Shown piece after piece: positions 35,411 through 43,004 of a stretch of 54,047 bases of DNA. Position 1 is the stretch's first letter. Every line of letters begins with the position of its first letter. The stretch spans positions 1 to 54,047 of the forward strand of contig JBBQWZ010000047.1 of NCBI GenBank assembly GCA_038210135.1. Reading direction: 5' to 3'. The notes beneath the pieces are model-generated. The model was not told where the DNA came from. It searched no databases and saw only the letters and a program-made list of their open reading frames with translations. Both the position numbers and the translations under genes were made by a program. This stretch comes from JBBQWZ01 sp038210135. Its GTDB lineage: Bacteria; Acidobacteriota; Terriglobia; Bryobacterales; Bryobacteraceae.

Positions 35411-35961
35411 GACGTCAACTGACTGGCAATTTCATTCCAGACGGCGATTTCTTGTTCTGTCTGACCGGAAGGATGTCCGGCCGCCTCGAGATAGGGACCG
35501 GGCACGAGGACGTCCGCGTTTCGACCGTAACGACTGCCAAAGCTGGACCGCGCTGCGCCCGGATCACAGAACACATGCCTGGCTTCTGCGAACGCAATGC
35601 GGTCGGCGTGTTCCAACAGAGCAAATTCCGCCTGGTCGCTCGAACTGCGGAGGGCCGCGGCCGAATCCGCGTCCCAAACCCATCCGTCCATTTCCAGGCC
35701 TTCTACCAGCCAAAGGATCTTATGCGGATGTTGAACCAGATGAAAAGGCGCGTTGATAGCCACCATTCGATCGGCCGAACCAGAAACATCCAGAAGGCGG
35801 GCCGCCATCGCCTGCTCGAGAAGGGGCGCTTCCGGATCGAATGGGAGCAACAAGGTCTCGGCGGCGTGCCCATGGTTCTGCAACCCCACAACAAGAGTAT
35901 TCGTGAAGGCGGCGATGCACGGATTGTCGGGGCAAAGCCGCCCGATCACGAGCACTTTCAT
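35407..35961 (-). CDS. Shortened GT4-like protein lacking the donor-binding domain (184 residues)
   Basis: The N-terminal half aligns by eye with the neighbouring 345-residue glycosyltransferase: MKVLVIGRLCPDNP, then GHAAETLLLPFDPE, RMVAINAPFHLVQHPHKILWLVEG and EARHVFCDPGAARSSF. Where the full enzyme begins its donor domain, this protein jumps after about 20 residues straight to EIAVWNEIASQLTS, matching the last helix (ITWDHVIRSLTT). The frame is clean, with an ATGA junction to the next gene, so this is not random decay. It has no donor motif and cannot be a usual glycosyltransferase by itself. A pseudo-enzyme or partner subunit is my inference. Confidence 0.75.
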   Translation of the reverse strand: MKVLVIGRLCPDNPCIAAFTNTLVVGLQNHGHAAETLLLPFDPEAPLLEQAMAARLLDVSGSADRMVAINAPFHLVQHPHKILWLVEGLEMDGWVWDADSAAALRSSSDQAEFALLEHADRIAFAEARHVFCDPGAARSSFGSRYGRNADVLVPGPYLEAAGHPSGQTEQEIAVWNEIASQLTS

Positions 35962-35982
35962 TTTGGTATTCGCATAGGGGGA

Positions 35983-37932
35983 TTAATTGGGTTGCTCTCT
36001 AGAGAGATACAGGTTCGAAGAGAAAAATGAAGTTAGCTCGGATGCCGAGGTCGAAAGCAGTTCGCCGGTAAGCTCGTGAACTCGGGCGATCGCAAACCCG
36101 CTCGATTGAATTTCACGGATGAATTCCGCCGGGTCCACGCCCGCCCGATCCAGGTGTGAGGGAGCGAATTCCATGAGGATTTGGATACCTGGATTCTGTG
36201 AGAGCAGGGACTTCATTCCCGCCCAAATCAGTTTCTCCGCGCCCTCGGCATCTATTTTGACGACGTCCAGCTTCTTTTCGAGCCCCAATTCGTCGTCGAG
36301 CGAAGTGGTTTCGACCGTGATCTTCTCCGCCTGAGGATTTGGCCAGAACAGCGTGCTATGCCCGGAATCGTTCGGGAAAACCGTAAATTCCGCCGTTCCC
36401 ACGCGATCGGTTACAGCCTTCCGGGAGAAGCGCACCACCCCTGTCTCAAGGAACCCGTTCACTTGCACGTTCCCCCGTAACAGATCGTGAATCGCCGGCA
36501 CCGGCTCGAAGCTGTGGACCCGCCCGTCTCCGGCCAGCTCGCGCGCGGCCGCGAGCGTGTAGATGCCGACGTTCGCTCCCACGTCCGCGACGATCATCCC
36601 TGGTTTGACGAGCGAGTGAAAGAGTCGCAGCAGCCCGGGTTCCATGGTGCCCCGGAACACGTGGAACGCAGCTACCCGCCATTCGCTGGCCGGTACTCCG
36701 ACAATCATTTCATCCACCAGCGTCGCCAAGACACCGGGCCGGTCCGCGGATGGCGGCGAACTCACAAGAGGAGGATATTGGGGCAAAGCTTCCGCCGGAG
36801 GACGCGCTAATCCGGCGCTGATCGAATCGAGAACACCCTGGAGCGTGTGCTGCGAGGCTGCGATCGATGCGAAACACTCCTGATCGCTCTTCGCAGTCTC
36901 TCTCGAAGCGGCGAGGATCGATGCGAAAGACTCCTGATCACTCTTCGCTGCCTCCCTCGAAGCGGCGAGGATGCGGTCGATCTGGGGCGGAATGGAAGAA
37001 AGACTGGATCGCGTCGCCGCATTACCCGATTCAATGACCTTCAGACGATTGACCAGTGTTTCGATCTGCGACTTCAGCCCCACCACGGATTCACTGATGT
37101 TGTCGACGGTATCCTTTAAGGTCGCTGTGGCATCAACGCGGTCATGTACGAGTTGCACGGCTTGCCGCAGTTCTCTCAGCGATTGCTTTTCGATATTACG
37201 TTCGAGAGTGGCTGCGGCGAGTGCCGAGTTGATGCCGTTTGCGAGAGCCAGCGTTTCAGCCAGTACCCGGCCTCGCTCTTCTCTCGCTCGTACGGGGGCC
37301 TCGATGCGTGTGATGGCTTCGTCACGGAATGCGGCCATCGATGCCTCCAGCTTCTCCTGGCTGATCCGCTGATCGGCTGCGTAAACATCCTGTTTTTCAG
37401 AAGACGTCCATAAGCTTTCGTCGACCTTTCGCGAAAGAGCATCCGTCCGCGACGTGAGTTCTTCCATGAGGAACGAAATCTTGTAATCGATGGAATCGAA
37501 GCGAGCAAGAAGAACTCTTCGGACCAGCATTCTGAGCGAGGCGGTCAGCCCTCCGCGCCAACGCTGGAGTCTGGACCGTACGGACAGGTGAGGCAATATG
37601 GCCTCGGAAACGATCGCCAGTCCTTTTCGTTGCCCTTCATCCGAATCGAGGAGCCGCTGAATGACCACCCGGCGCGGAACATGATTTCGAAGCGCATCCA
37701 GGTGATTCGCCATGCCCGAGATATCGCATTCGCGCGACAACAGACGCCGGTAAGCCGCTTCCAGAAACGCGCGATCTTCCGAAATCCGGACCAGCTCGTC
37801 GATTTCTTTGCGTGTAACCGCGGCGGACTGCAAGCTTGCGGATCGAACCACCGAGGGAATGTACGCACTCGTGGGCTCCCGCGACAACTGAGCCTTAATT
37901 CTGCGTTGGAACAAGTCCTTGGAGAATTCCAC
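35983..37932 (-). CDS. FkbM-type methyltransferase with N-terminal DUF4214 domain and long coiled coil
   Basis: 649 residues. Residues about 40-115 are DUF4214-like (LVRISEDRAFLEAAYRRLLSRECDISGMANHLDAL, RRVVIQRLLDSDEGQRKG), seen in glycan-locus proteins. Residues about 150-400 are a coiled coil with a short internal repeat. Residues about 425-635 are FkbM methyltransferase: VKPGMIVADVGANVGIYTLAAA, VHSFEPVPAIHDLLRGNV, LDVVKIDAEGAEKLIWAGM. The Asp and Glu positions of the SAM site are kept. It probably O-methylates a sugar of the glycan made by this locus, the coiled coil serving as scaffold. It is first of the five-gene minus operon. Confidence 0.88.
   Translation of the reverse strand: MEFSKDLFQRRIKAQLSREPTSAYIPSVVRSASLQSAAVTRKEIDELVRISEDRAFLEAAYRRLLSRECDISGMANHLDALRNHVPRRVVIQRLLDSDEGQRKGLAIVSEAILPHLSVRSRLQRWRGGLTASLRMLVRRVLLARFDSIDYKISFLMEELTSRTDALSRKVDESLWTSSEKQDVYAADQRISQEKLEASMAAFRDEAITRIEAPVRAREERGRVLAETLALANGINSALAAATLERNIEKQSLRELRQAVQLVHDRVDATATLKDTVDNISESVVGLKSQIETLVNRLKVIESGNAATRSSLSSIPPQIDRILAASREAAKSDQESFASILAASRETAKSDQECFASIAASQHTLQGVLDSISAGLARPPAEALPQYPPLVSSPPSADRPGVLATLVDEMIVGVPASEWRVAAFHVFRGTMEPGLLRLFHSLVKPGMIVADVGANVGIYTLAAARELAGDGRVHSFEPVPAIHDLLRGNVQVNGFLETGVVRFSRKAVTDRVGTAEFTVFPNDSGHSTLFWPNPQAEKITVETTSLDDELGLEKKLDVVKIDAEGAEKLIWAGMKSLLSQNPGIQILMEFAPSHLDRAGVDPAEFIREIQSSGFAIARVHELTGELLSTSASELTSFFSSNLYLSREQPN
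36862..36969 (-). repeat. 54-bp tandem repeat in the coiled-coil region
   Basis: Two near-identical 54-base units (36862-36915 and 36916-36969) encode ILAASREAAKSDQESFAS and its slightly changed copy, 18 residues each, with a partial third unit on the left. An 18-residue period is compatible with a helical spacer, and such repeats vary in number between strains. Confidence 0.8.
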
Positions 37933-38110
37933 TACTTACCAGTCCAGCCTTCTAGGTGCGTACGATCCACAAGATATTTGATGTGCGTACTCAACGACGT
38001 TCGGTGAAGCCGCCACTGAGACTCCTAGTGTAAACGACTGTTTGGCATCGCCACGCGCGAGGGTGGTGGATCGTACAATTGGGCGTGCGGAAAAGAGGTT
38101 TCGAGTCATC

Positions 38111-38773
38111 TTGCAAAAACCCCCGGTAGTGATTCTGGGCGGCGGCGGCCACGCGAAGGTCGTTATCGACATCCTCGAAGAGTTGGATCGGTGGGATGTC
38201 GCCGGGTGCGTCGAAACGGCATCGGAGGGCGGGGATGTGCTCGGCTATCCAATCCTTGGTGACAACGCGGTGCTGCCTTCGCTATTCGCGCGCGGCATTC
38301 GGTACGCAGTCGTCGCGATTGGAGACAATCACGTCCGCCGGCGCGAAACTCTGAATCTCCAGCGCCTCGGCTTTCAGTTGATCAACGCCGTCAGCCCCGC
38401 CGCCGTGGTTTCCCGCCGGGCGGTCCTCGGGGAAGGGATCGTGATCCTGCCCGGCGCCGTATTGAACGTGGGCGTGCGGATCGGGGACGGCGTCATCATC
38501 AACACGTCGGCGACGATCGATCACGATTCGACGATAGGTCCTTTCGCGCACATCGCACCCGGCACCACACTTGCCGGAGGAGTCTCGGTGGGCGAGGGTG
38601 CGTTGCTCGGCGTCGGAGTGCGGGTGATCCCGCGAATCTCTATCGGCTCGTGGTCGGTTGTCGGCGCCGGAGCTTTGGTCCTGGCCGACATTCCCAACGC
38701 AGTAGTGGCGTTCGGAGCGCCCGCCCGGGTAGTTTCCGCCGCCGGACCAGCCCCGCCGCCTTCTGAATCTTAG
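38111..38773 (+). CDS. NeuD/PglD-family sugar O- or N-acetyltransferase
   Basis: The reading starts best at TTG 38111 (QKPPVVILGGGGHAKVVIDIL); the open frame before it has no start with a ribosome site. An N-terminal Rossmann-like binding part is followed by a left-handed beta-helix (hexapeptide repeats: INTSATIDHDSTIGPFAHIAPGT, then GVSVGEGALLGVGVRVIP). This fits the PglD/NeuD/VioB layout, in which acetyl-CoA acetylates a nucleotide-linked 4-amino sugar made by a DegT aminotransferase. Exactly such an aminotransferase converges here, overlapping by four bases, so together they likely make a 4-acetamido sugar. Confidence 0.85.
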   Translation: MQKPPVVILGGGGHAKVVIDILEELDRWDVAGCVETASEGGDVLGYPILGDNAVLPSLFARGIRYAVVAIGDNHVRRRETLNLQRLGFQLINAVSPAAVVSRRAVLGEGIVILPGAVLNVGVRIGDGVIINTSATIDHDSTIGPFAHIAPGTTLAGGVSVGEGALLGVGVRVIPRISIGSWSVVGAGALVLADIPNAVVAFGAPARVVSAAGPAPPPSES

Positions 38774-39966
38774 CCGCGAGTCGAATTGCGTAATGCCCGG
38801 CAAGACGAGGACAGACTGCCGGCGATATAACCGATATCCTCTTCGGTCAGCAAAGCGTGGGTTGGCAGCATAATGCCGGTTTCCCCAAGGGTTTCTGCGA
38901 TTGGCAGGTTGCGCGCACCGGCGCGGTAGGGCGGTAGTGTGTGGATCGGATGGAAGAAGGGGCGCGTCTCAATACCGTCCGCCGCCATCAGGCGCATGAC
39001 CTCGTCCCGCTTCTTCGCGCCGCCATCTCGAATCAAAATGGTGAACATCCAGTATGCGTGGCGAGCCCAATCCGCCACCTCGGGCAGAATCACAAATTCG
39101 GCCAGCGGACCTAGGTGCCTGCGATACCACTGAGCCAGGACCTGCCGCGCAGCCAAGTGCGCCTCCACGTCTTCCATCTGGGCCAGTCCGATCGCCGCTT
39201 GAATATTGGTCATGCGGTAGTTGTAGCCAACGACCGGAAACCAATATCGACGGTTGGGATCCATGCCTTGGCCCCGCAGAATCCGGATTCGTGCCGCGAA
39301 GGCTTCGTCCTGCGAAGTCACCATGCCGCCTTCTCCGGTGGTGATGATTTTGTTGCCGAAGAAGCTAAACGTCCCCGCGTCGGCCAAACCGCCGACTGGC
39401 CTGCCCCGGTACAACGCTCCGTGCGCTTCGGCCGCGTCTTCGATGACGAACAAACCGTGCTTCCGGGCAATCGCGAGAATGGGGTCGAGATCCACGGGAT
39501 GGCCAAAGAGGTGGACGACGATGATTCCCCGCGTCCGCGGAGTAATTGCCTCTTCGATCCGGTCAGGGTCCAAATTCATCGTTTTCGGCTGGGAATCGAC
39601 GAAGACCGGCTCGGCCCCGCAATACCGAACGGCGTTCGCGGTCGCCACGAACGTGAGCGAAGGTACGATGACCTCGTCTCCGGCCTTCACGTCGAAACCC
39701 ATCAGCGCCAGATGAAGGGCGCTCGTGCCAGTGTCACAGGACACGGCAAAGCGGGTCGCGCAAAAATGAGCGAAAGACTCTTCGAAAGCAGGAATAAAGC
39801 GGCCCACTGACGAAATCCAGCTCGTCTCCACGCACTCCTCGACATACTTCTTTTCGTTTCCCCAAAAAACGGGGTGAGCGACCGGAATCGGCTTCTTCTG
39901 CGATTTCGTCGCGCTCGTCATAGGGTGGGCGGTAGTTCCGCTTTGCAGCATGTCCACCTGATCCAT
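38770..39966 (-). CDS. DegT/DnrJ/EryC1/StrS aminotransferase
   Basis: ATG 39966 has GGAAGG eight bases upstream. PLP features are the substrate block VSCDTGTSALHLALMGFDVKAGDEVIVPSLTFVATANAV, the VIEDAAEAHGA stretch (Asp holding the pyridine nitrogen) and the Schiff-base lysine in FSFFGNKIITTGEGGM. About 400 residues is normal. These enzymes put an amino group on a keto-deoxy nucleotide sugar, for example the C4 position of UDP- or dTDP-sugars, in making bacillosamine or perosamine-like sugars. The neighbouring acetyltransferase fits the next step. No 4,6-dehydratase is in the window. Confidence 0.9.
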   Translation of the reverse strand: MDQVDMLQSGTTAHPMTSATKSQKKPIPVAHPVFWGNEKKYVEECVETSWISSVGRFIPAFEESFAHFCATRFAVSCDTGTSALHLALMGFDVKAGDEVIVPSLTFVATANAVRYCGAEPVFVDSQPKTMNLDPDRIEEAITPRTRGIIVVHLFGHPVDLDPILAIARKHGLFVIEDAAEAHGALYRGRPVGGLADAGTFSFFGNKIITTGEGGMVTSQDEAFAARIRILRGQGMDPNRRYWFPVVGYNYRMTNIQAAIGLAQMEDVEAHLAARQVLAQWYRRHLGPLAEFVILPEVADWARHAYWMFTILIRDGGAKKRDEVMRLMAADGIETRPFFHPIHTLPPYRAGARNLPIAETLGETGIMLPTHALLTEEDIGYIAGSLSSSCRALRNSTRG

Positions 39967-40061
39967 CGGCACCGCCTTCCGTTACGCCGATTCCGATTGA
40001 TCGGAATCATTCAGTACCCAGGAATTGTTCGTTGATCGGGCGCGCGCGAGTCATCTCTGTG

Positions 40062-40562
40062 CTACTCGCTGCGCACCAGCCACTCGCCTCTGGGTTGCAG
40101 ACCCGAGTTTTGATCGGCCGCCGCCGCGTACAGATAAATATTCTGCTGGCCTTTGAACGCGGGCTTGAACGCAACCATCATCTGCACCTCGATTCCGTGT
40201 CCGTCTTTCTTTGCGGTGGAACTTTGTCCCTGCAAAGTGCATTGAGAATTTTCGGCGGATTCAGAAGTGCCTGCCGCCACCTTGGTGGATCCCGATCCCT
40301 GATCGGAGGCCAGATAGAAGAAATTCACCGCGGGGTTGTAAAACACGTAACATGCGTTGCGCCCATCCACTGCCGGGCTAAAAAGGATTCGCGCTTCGCT
40401 GATTTCGGCATCCGAGCCGCTGTCGAACCTGGCACGAAACACTCCGGATGCGCCTTGCCCGGACTTTGGATCGACGGCGAGTTTCCATTCCTTCGACCCG
40501 CACCCTCCCATTGGCAGGCAGAGAGCGGCACCCAGCAGCAAGGCTACAAATTTCGATTCCAA
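40062..40562 (-). CDS. Lipoprotein made of a single repeated domain
   Basis: A 166-residue lipoprotein: signal (FVALLLGAALCLPMGGCG), then about 140 residues that match the repeated domain by eye. It has EARILFSPAVDGRNACYVFYNP, NSQCTLQGQSS, FKPAFKGQQNIYLYA and LQPRGEWLV. It is a divergent, simple form of the domain on the outer or inner membrane. It lies between the aminotransferase and a glycosyltransferase, suggesting a link with the glycan locus. Only one of the two copies normally present is found. Confidence 0.82.
   Translation of the reverse strand: MESKFVALLLGAALCLPMGGCGSKEWKLAVDPKSGQGASGVFRARFDSGSDAEISEARILFSPAVDGRNACYVFYNPAVNFFYLASDQGSGSTKVAAGTSESAENSQCTLQGQSSTAKKDGHGIEVQMMVAFKPAFKGQQNIYLYAAAADQNSGLQPRGEWLVRSE
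40070..40480 (-). repeat. Single copy of the repeated domain
   Basis: A divergent copy with FRARFDSGSDAEISEARILF in place of the usual first strands. DGRNACYVFY and NSQC are kept. Confidence 0.75.
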
Positions 40563-40617
40563 CTCACGAGAATAGCATCCCTAACTTTCACGACCGATCC
40601 TGCATACTAAGGGACGA

Positions 40618-41661
40618 ATGGACATTGTGCTCGCGACCGTCTCGAACCCTCTCGTACGCGGCGGCGCAACATTCCTCTTCGACTGGCTCACGGACGCGCT
40701 CGAGACCCGCGGCCACCGGGTGAACCCGGTCGTCATTCCGTTCAGCGACGCTCCGGATGGCATGCTCGCACAGTTGCTCGCTCTCCGGCTGTTGGATCTT
40801 TCACAATACGGCGACCAGCTGATCACCATACGAACTCCCAGCCATTTGCTCCGGCATCCCAACAAGCGCTGTTGGTTTATTCACCATTTCCGTTCGGCCT
40901 ACGATCTGTGGGGAACCAAGTACCAGACTCTTCCGCACACTATCGAAGGCTCAGCTCTTCGCCGCGCGATCGTCTCGGCCGACATCGCCGGCCTACAGGA
41001 ATCGAAGCGCGTATTCTGCAACTCGGTCGTCGTGCAGGACCGTCTGAAACGCTACAACGCCATTCACGCGGACGTGCTCTATCCTCCCCTGCCGGACGGC
41101 GCCTTTCCCGGCGCCGTTCAATACGGAGATTTCCTGCTGTATTTTTGCCGCCTATCGCATCACAAAAGGCAATGGCTGGCGATCGAGGCCCTGCGGCACT
41201 CGAATTCCAAAGTTCGGCTGGTCATCGCGGGCGCGCCGGATCCCGGCTGCGAACCCTACGTGGAGGATCTGCGGCTCGAGGTCGCACGCCTTGGTTTGCA
41301 GGATCGAGTCACCTTCATGCCGTACTGGATCGATGACGACGTGAAGCAGGATCTGTTCTCCAAGTGCCTGGCGGTCGTTTACTTTCCCTTCGACGAGGAT
41401 TCCTATGGGTATCCGTCTCTGGAGGCCAACTCGTTTCAAAAAGCGGTCCTGACCACGTCCGACGCCGGTGGGACGATCGAACTTGTCGAAAATGGCAGAA
41501 ACGGTCTGGTCACCCCACCGGACCCACAATTGATCGGCGAGGCGATGGATTCGCTTTTTCAGAAACCCGGATTTGCCCAGGCGCTCGGCGTTGCCGGACC
41601 TGGCCGAATCCGGCAACTCGGCATCGACTGGGATCATGTTGTCGAGCAGCTCACATCATGA
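40618..41661 (+). CDS. Glycosyltransferase family 4, full length (347 residues)
   Basis: A close relative of the 345-residue enzyme at 34373: MDIVLATVSNPLVRGGATFLFDWLTDAL, then YDLWGTKYQTLPH, VFCNSVVVQDRLKRYN, FLLYFCRLSHHKRQWLAIEAL and the donor motif FPFDEDSYGYPSLEANSF. It ends with LGIDWDHVVEQLTS. It opens a three-gene module whose members overlap by ATGA. It is predicted to be a cytoplasmic sugar transferase. The two following genes lack donor domains, so this may be the only active enzyme of the module. Confidence 0.9.
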   Translation: MDIVLATVSNPLVRGGATFLFDWLTDALETRGHRVNPVVIPFSDAPDGMLAQLLALRLLDLSQYGDQLITIRTPSHLLRHPNKRCWFIHHFRSAYDLWGTKYQTLPHTIEGSALRRAIVSADIAGLQESKRVFCNSVVVQDRLKRYNAIHADVLYPPLPDGAFPGAVQYGDFLLYFCRLSHHKRQWLAIEALRHSNSKVRLVIAGAPDPGCEPYVEDLRLEVARLGLQDRVTFMPYWIDDDVKQDLFSKCLAVVYFPFDEDSYGYPSLEANSFQKAVLTTSDAGGTIELVENGRNGLVTPPDPQLIGEAMDSLFQKPGFAQALGVAGPGRIRQLGIDWDHVVEQLTS

Positions 41662-42209
41662 GAATCGCAGTCCTACGCAATGCCGTGCCTCGTGGTCGAA
41701 CCGGTGCGGACGCCACCGCGAAAACGCTGGTGGAGGAATTGCGCGCCAGAGGTCATGCGGCCGAAGGGTTCGGGATCCCGTTCGACCCCGCCCCTGGCGC
41801 CGCCGCCCTAACCAACGTCCTGGCGGCCAGACTGATCCAGGTTCAAAATGTCGATCGGATCCTCTGTCTGGACTTTCCCGCCTATTGCGTACCCCACTCG
41901 AACAAGCTGGTTTGGGTCCAGGCGGATGGCGAAGCTGGCTATGGCGACTGGCGCCGGCAATGCAAGGGCCTACCCGAAACCGCCGAGACAGAATCCATCT
42001 GGCGCGCCCTGGCCAACGCCGAGAGGCTCAATCTCCTTGAGGCCCGTCGCGTCTACGTGGATTCTCCTGGGCAGAGGGGGCGTTTCAGGGATACGTTCGA
42101 TATCACCACCGAGTTGCTCCCGGTTCCATCGAAGCCCATCCTGGAATCCCATCACAAGGGAATGCCGAACCCCGCATGGGACGAAGTCGTTCGTATTCTG
42201 ACCCAATGA
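41658..42209 (+). CDS. Shortened GT4-like protein lacking the donor-binding domain (183 residues)
   Basis: ATG 41658 overlaps the previous stop; the open frame extends further up but only inside the other gene. The N-half matches the 345/347-residue enzymes: MRIAVLRNAVPRGRTGADATA, ILCLDFPAYCVPHSNKLVWVQAD and ARRVYVDSPGQRGRF. The protein then skips the donor domain and ends in PAWDEVVRILTQ, the same last helix as the full enzymes. It therefore mirrors the 184-residue protein at 35407. No donor-binding EDSYG motif is left. The role is unknown; a structural or acceptor-binding partner is my inference. Confidence 0.75.
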   Translation: MRIAVLRNAVPRGRTGADATAKTLVEELRARGHAAEGFGIPFDPAPGAAALTNVLAARLIQVQNVDRILCLDFPAYCVPHSNKLVWVQADGEAGYGDWRRQCKGLPETAETESIWRALANAERLNLLEARRVYVDSPGQRGRFRDTFDITTELLPVPSKPILESHHKGMPNPAWDEVVRILTQ

Positions 42210-42859
42210 AAATCGCTTGGATTACTTCGCTGCCGGGGATCGCATCCGCCCGCCTCTCCAATTGGACGGCGCCGCTTTCGGTTTCCGCTGCTGGCCGGAT
42301 CGAGCTGTTTGATTTAGGTGTTGAGACTCTCGGTAATTGCAGGGTATCCGTGAAGAAAGTTCGGATCGACGACCTGCTACAAACACGCGTACTGGCATCT
42401 TTCGACGTCGTCGTTTACTACGTGAATTATGGCGATCCCCAGAACGAACGGCTGCTCGAATGCTCCCTTCGACATCCCGGGATCTGCGTGGTCGCGGACT
42501 GGCCCCGCGGCGAAGCCGACGTGGACTCCGATCCGCGGCCCACCGAGTGGCTCCTTCAAGTCACCCGCTCCAGTTACGGAGTCATCGTCCATTCCGCCGA
42601 GGATTTATCCATCGTCGAGCGCCAATTCCCCGGTGCTGTCGCTCACCTTTCCCCATCCGTCGAACCGGGAGACGCTTTATCCTACGGCCGTCGATTCGTC
42701 GAATTCGCAAAAGAAATTTTGGAGATGCGGCCGTTGCTCATGCTCTCGGATCGGATCGGAGCGGAGTGCGCCCGCCTGGGACTCGACGACGATTCTCCCG
42801 TCGTCGAGTCTGTCGCCCATCAGCTCGCCGACCTCTTCGGTTCCAAAAACGAGTCTTGA
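42206..42859 (+). CDS. Shortened relative of the 437-residue GT4 (227 residues)
   Basis: ATG 42206 overlaps the previous stop. The N-part aligns with the 437-residue enzyme (MKIAWITSLPG; FDVVVYYVNYGDPQN; YGVIVHSAEDLSIV). The end aligns too: YGRRFVEFAKEIL, LSDRIGAECARLGL and HQLADLF match YAHRVLEFATRAI, LADRIGSELRNMGV and DRAYDLF. About 200 residues between them, the donor domain, are missing. This is a third case of the same deletion, in a different parental family, which argues against chance decay. Function unknown. Confidence 0.75.
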   Translation: MKIAWITSLPGIASARLSNWTAPLSVSAAGRIELFDLGVETLGNCRVSVKKVRIDDLLQTRVLASFDVVVYYVNYGDPQNERLLECSLRHPGICVVADWPRGEADVDSDPRPTEWLLQVTRSSYGVIVHSAEDLSIVERQFPGAVAHLSPSVEPGDALSYGRRFVEFAKEILEMRPLLMLSDRIGAECARLGLDDDSPVVESVAHQLADLFGSKNES

Positions 42860-43004
42860 TTCTTGCCTGATTGCGAGGCCCGCACTCAGTTTGTGGGAAG
42901 GAAAGCCTACGGACGGAATAGGGCGAAATACCAACCTTTCACCGGTCCACGCCTGATCGAAGAAACGCAAGTGCTTTTGATAGCATCAAACAGCGAACGA
43001 AAGC

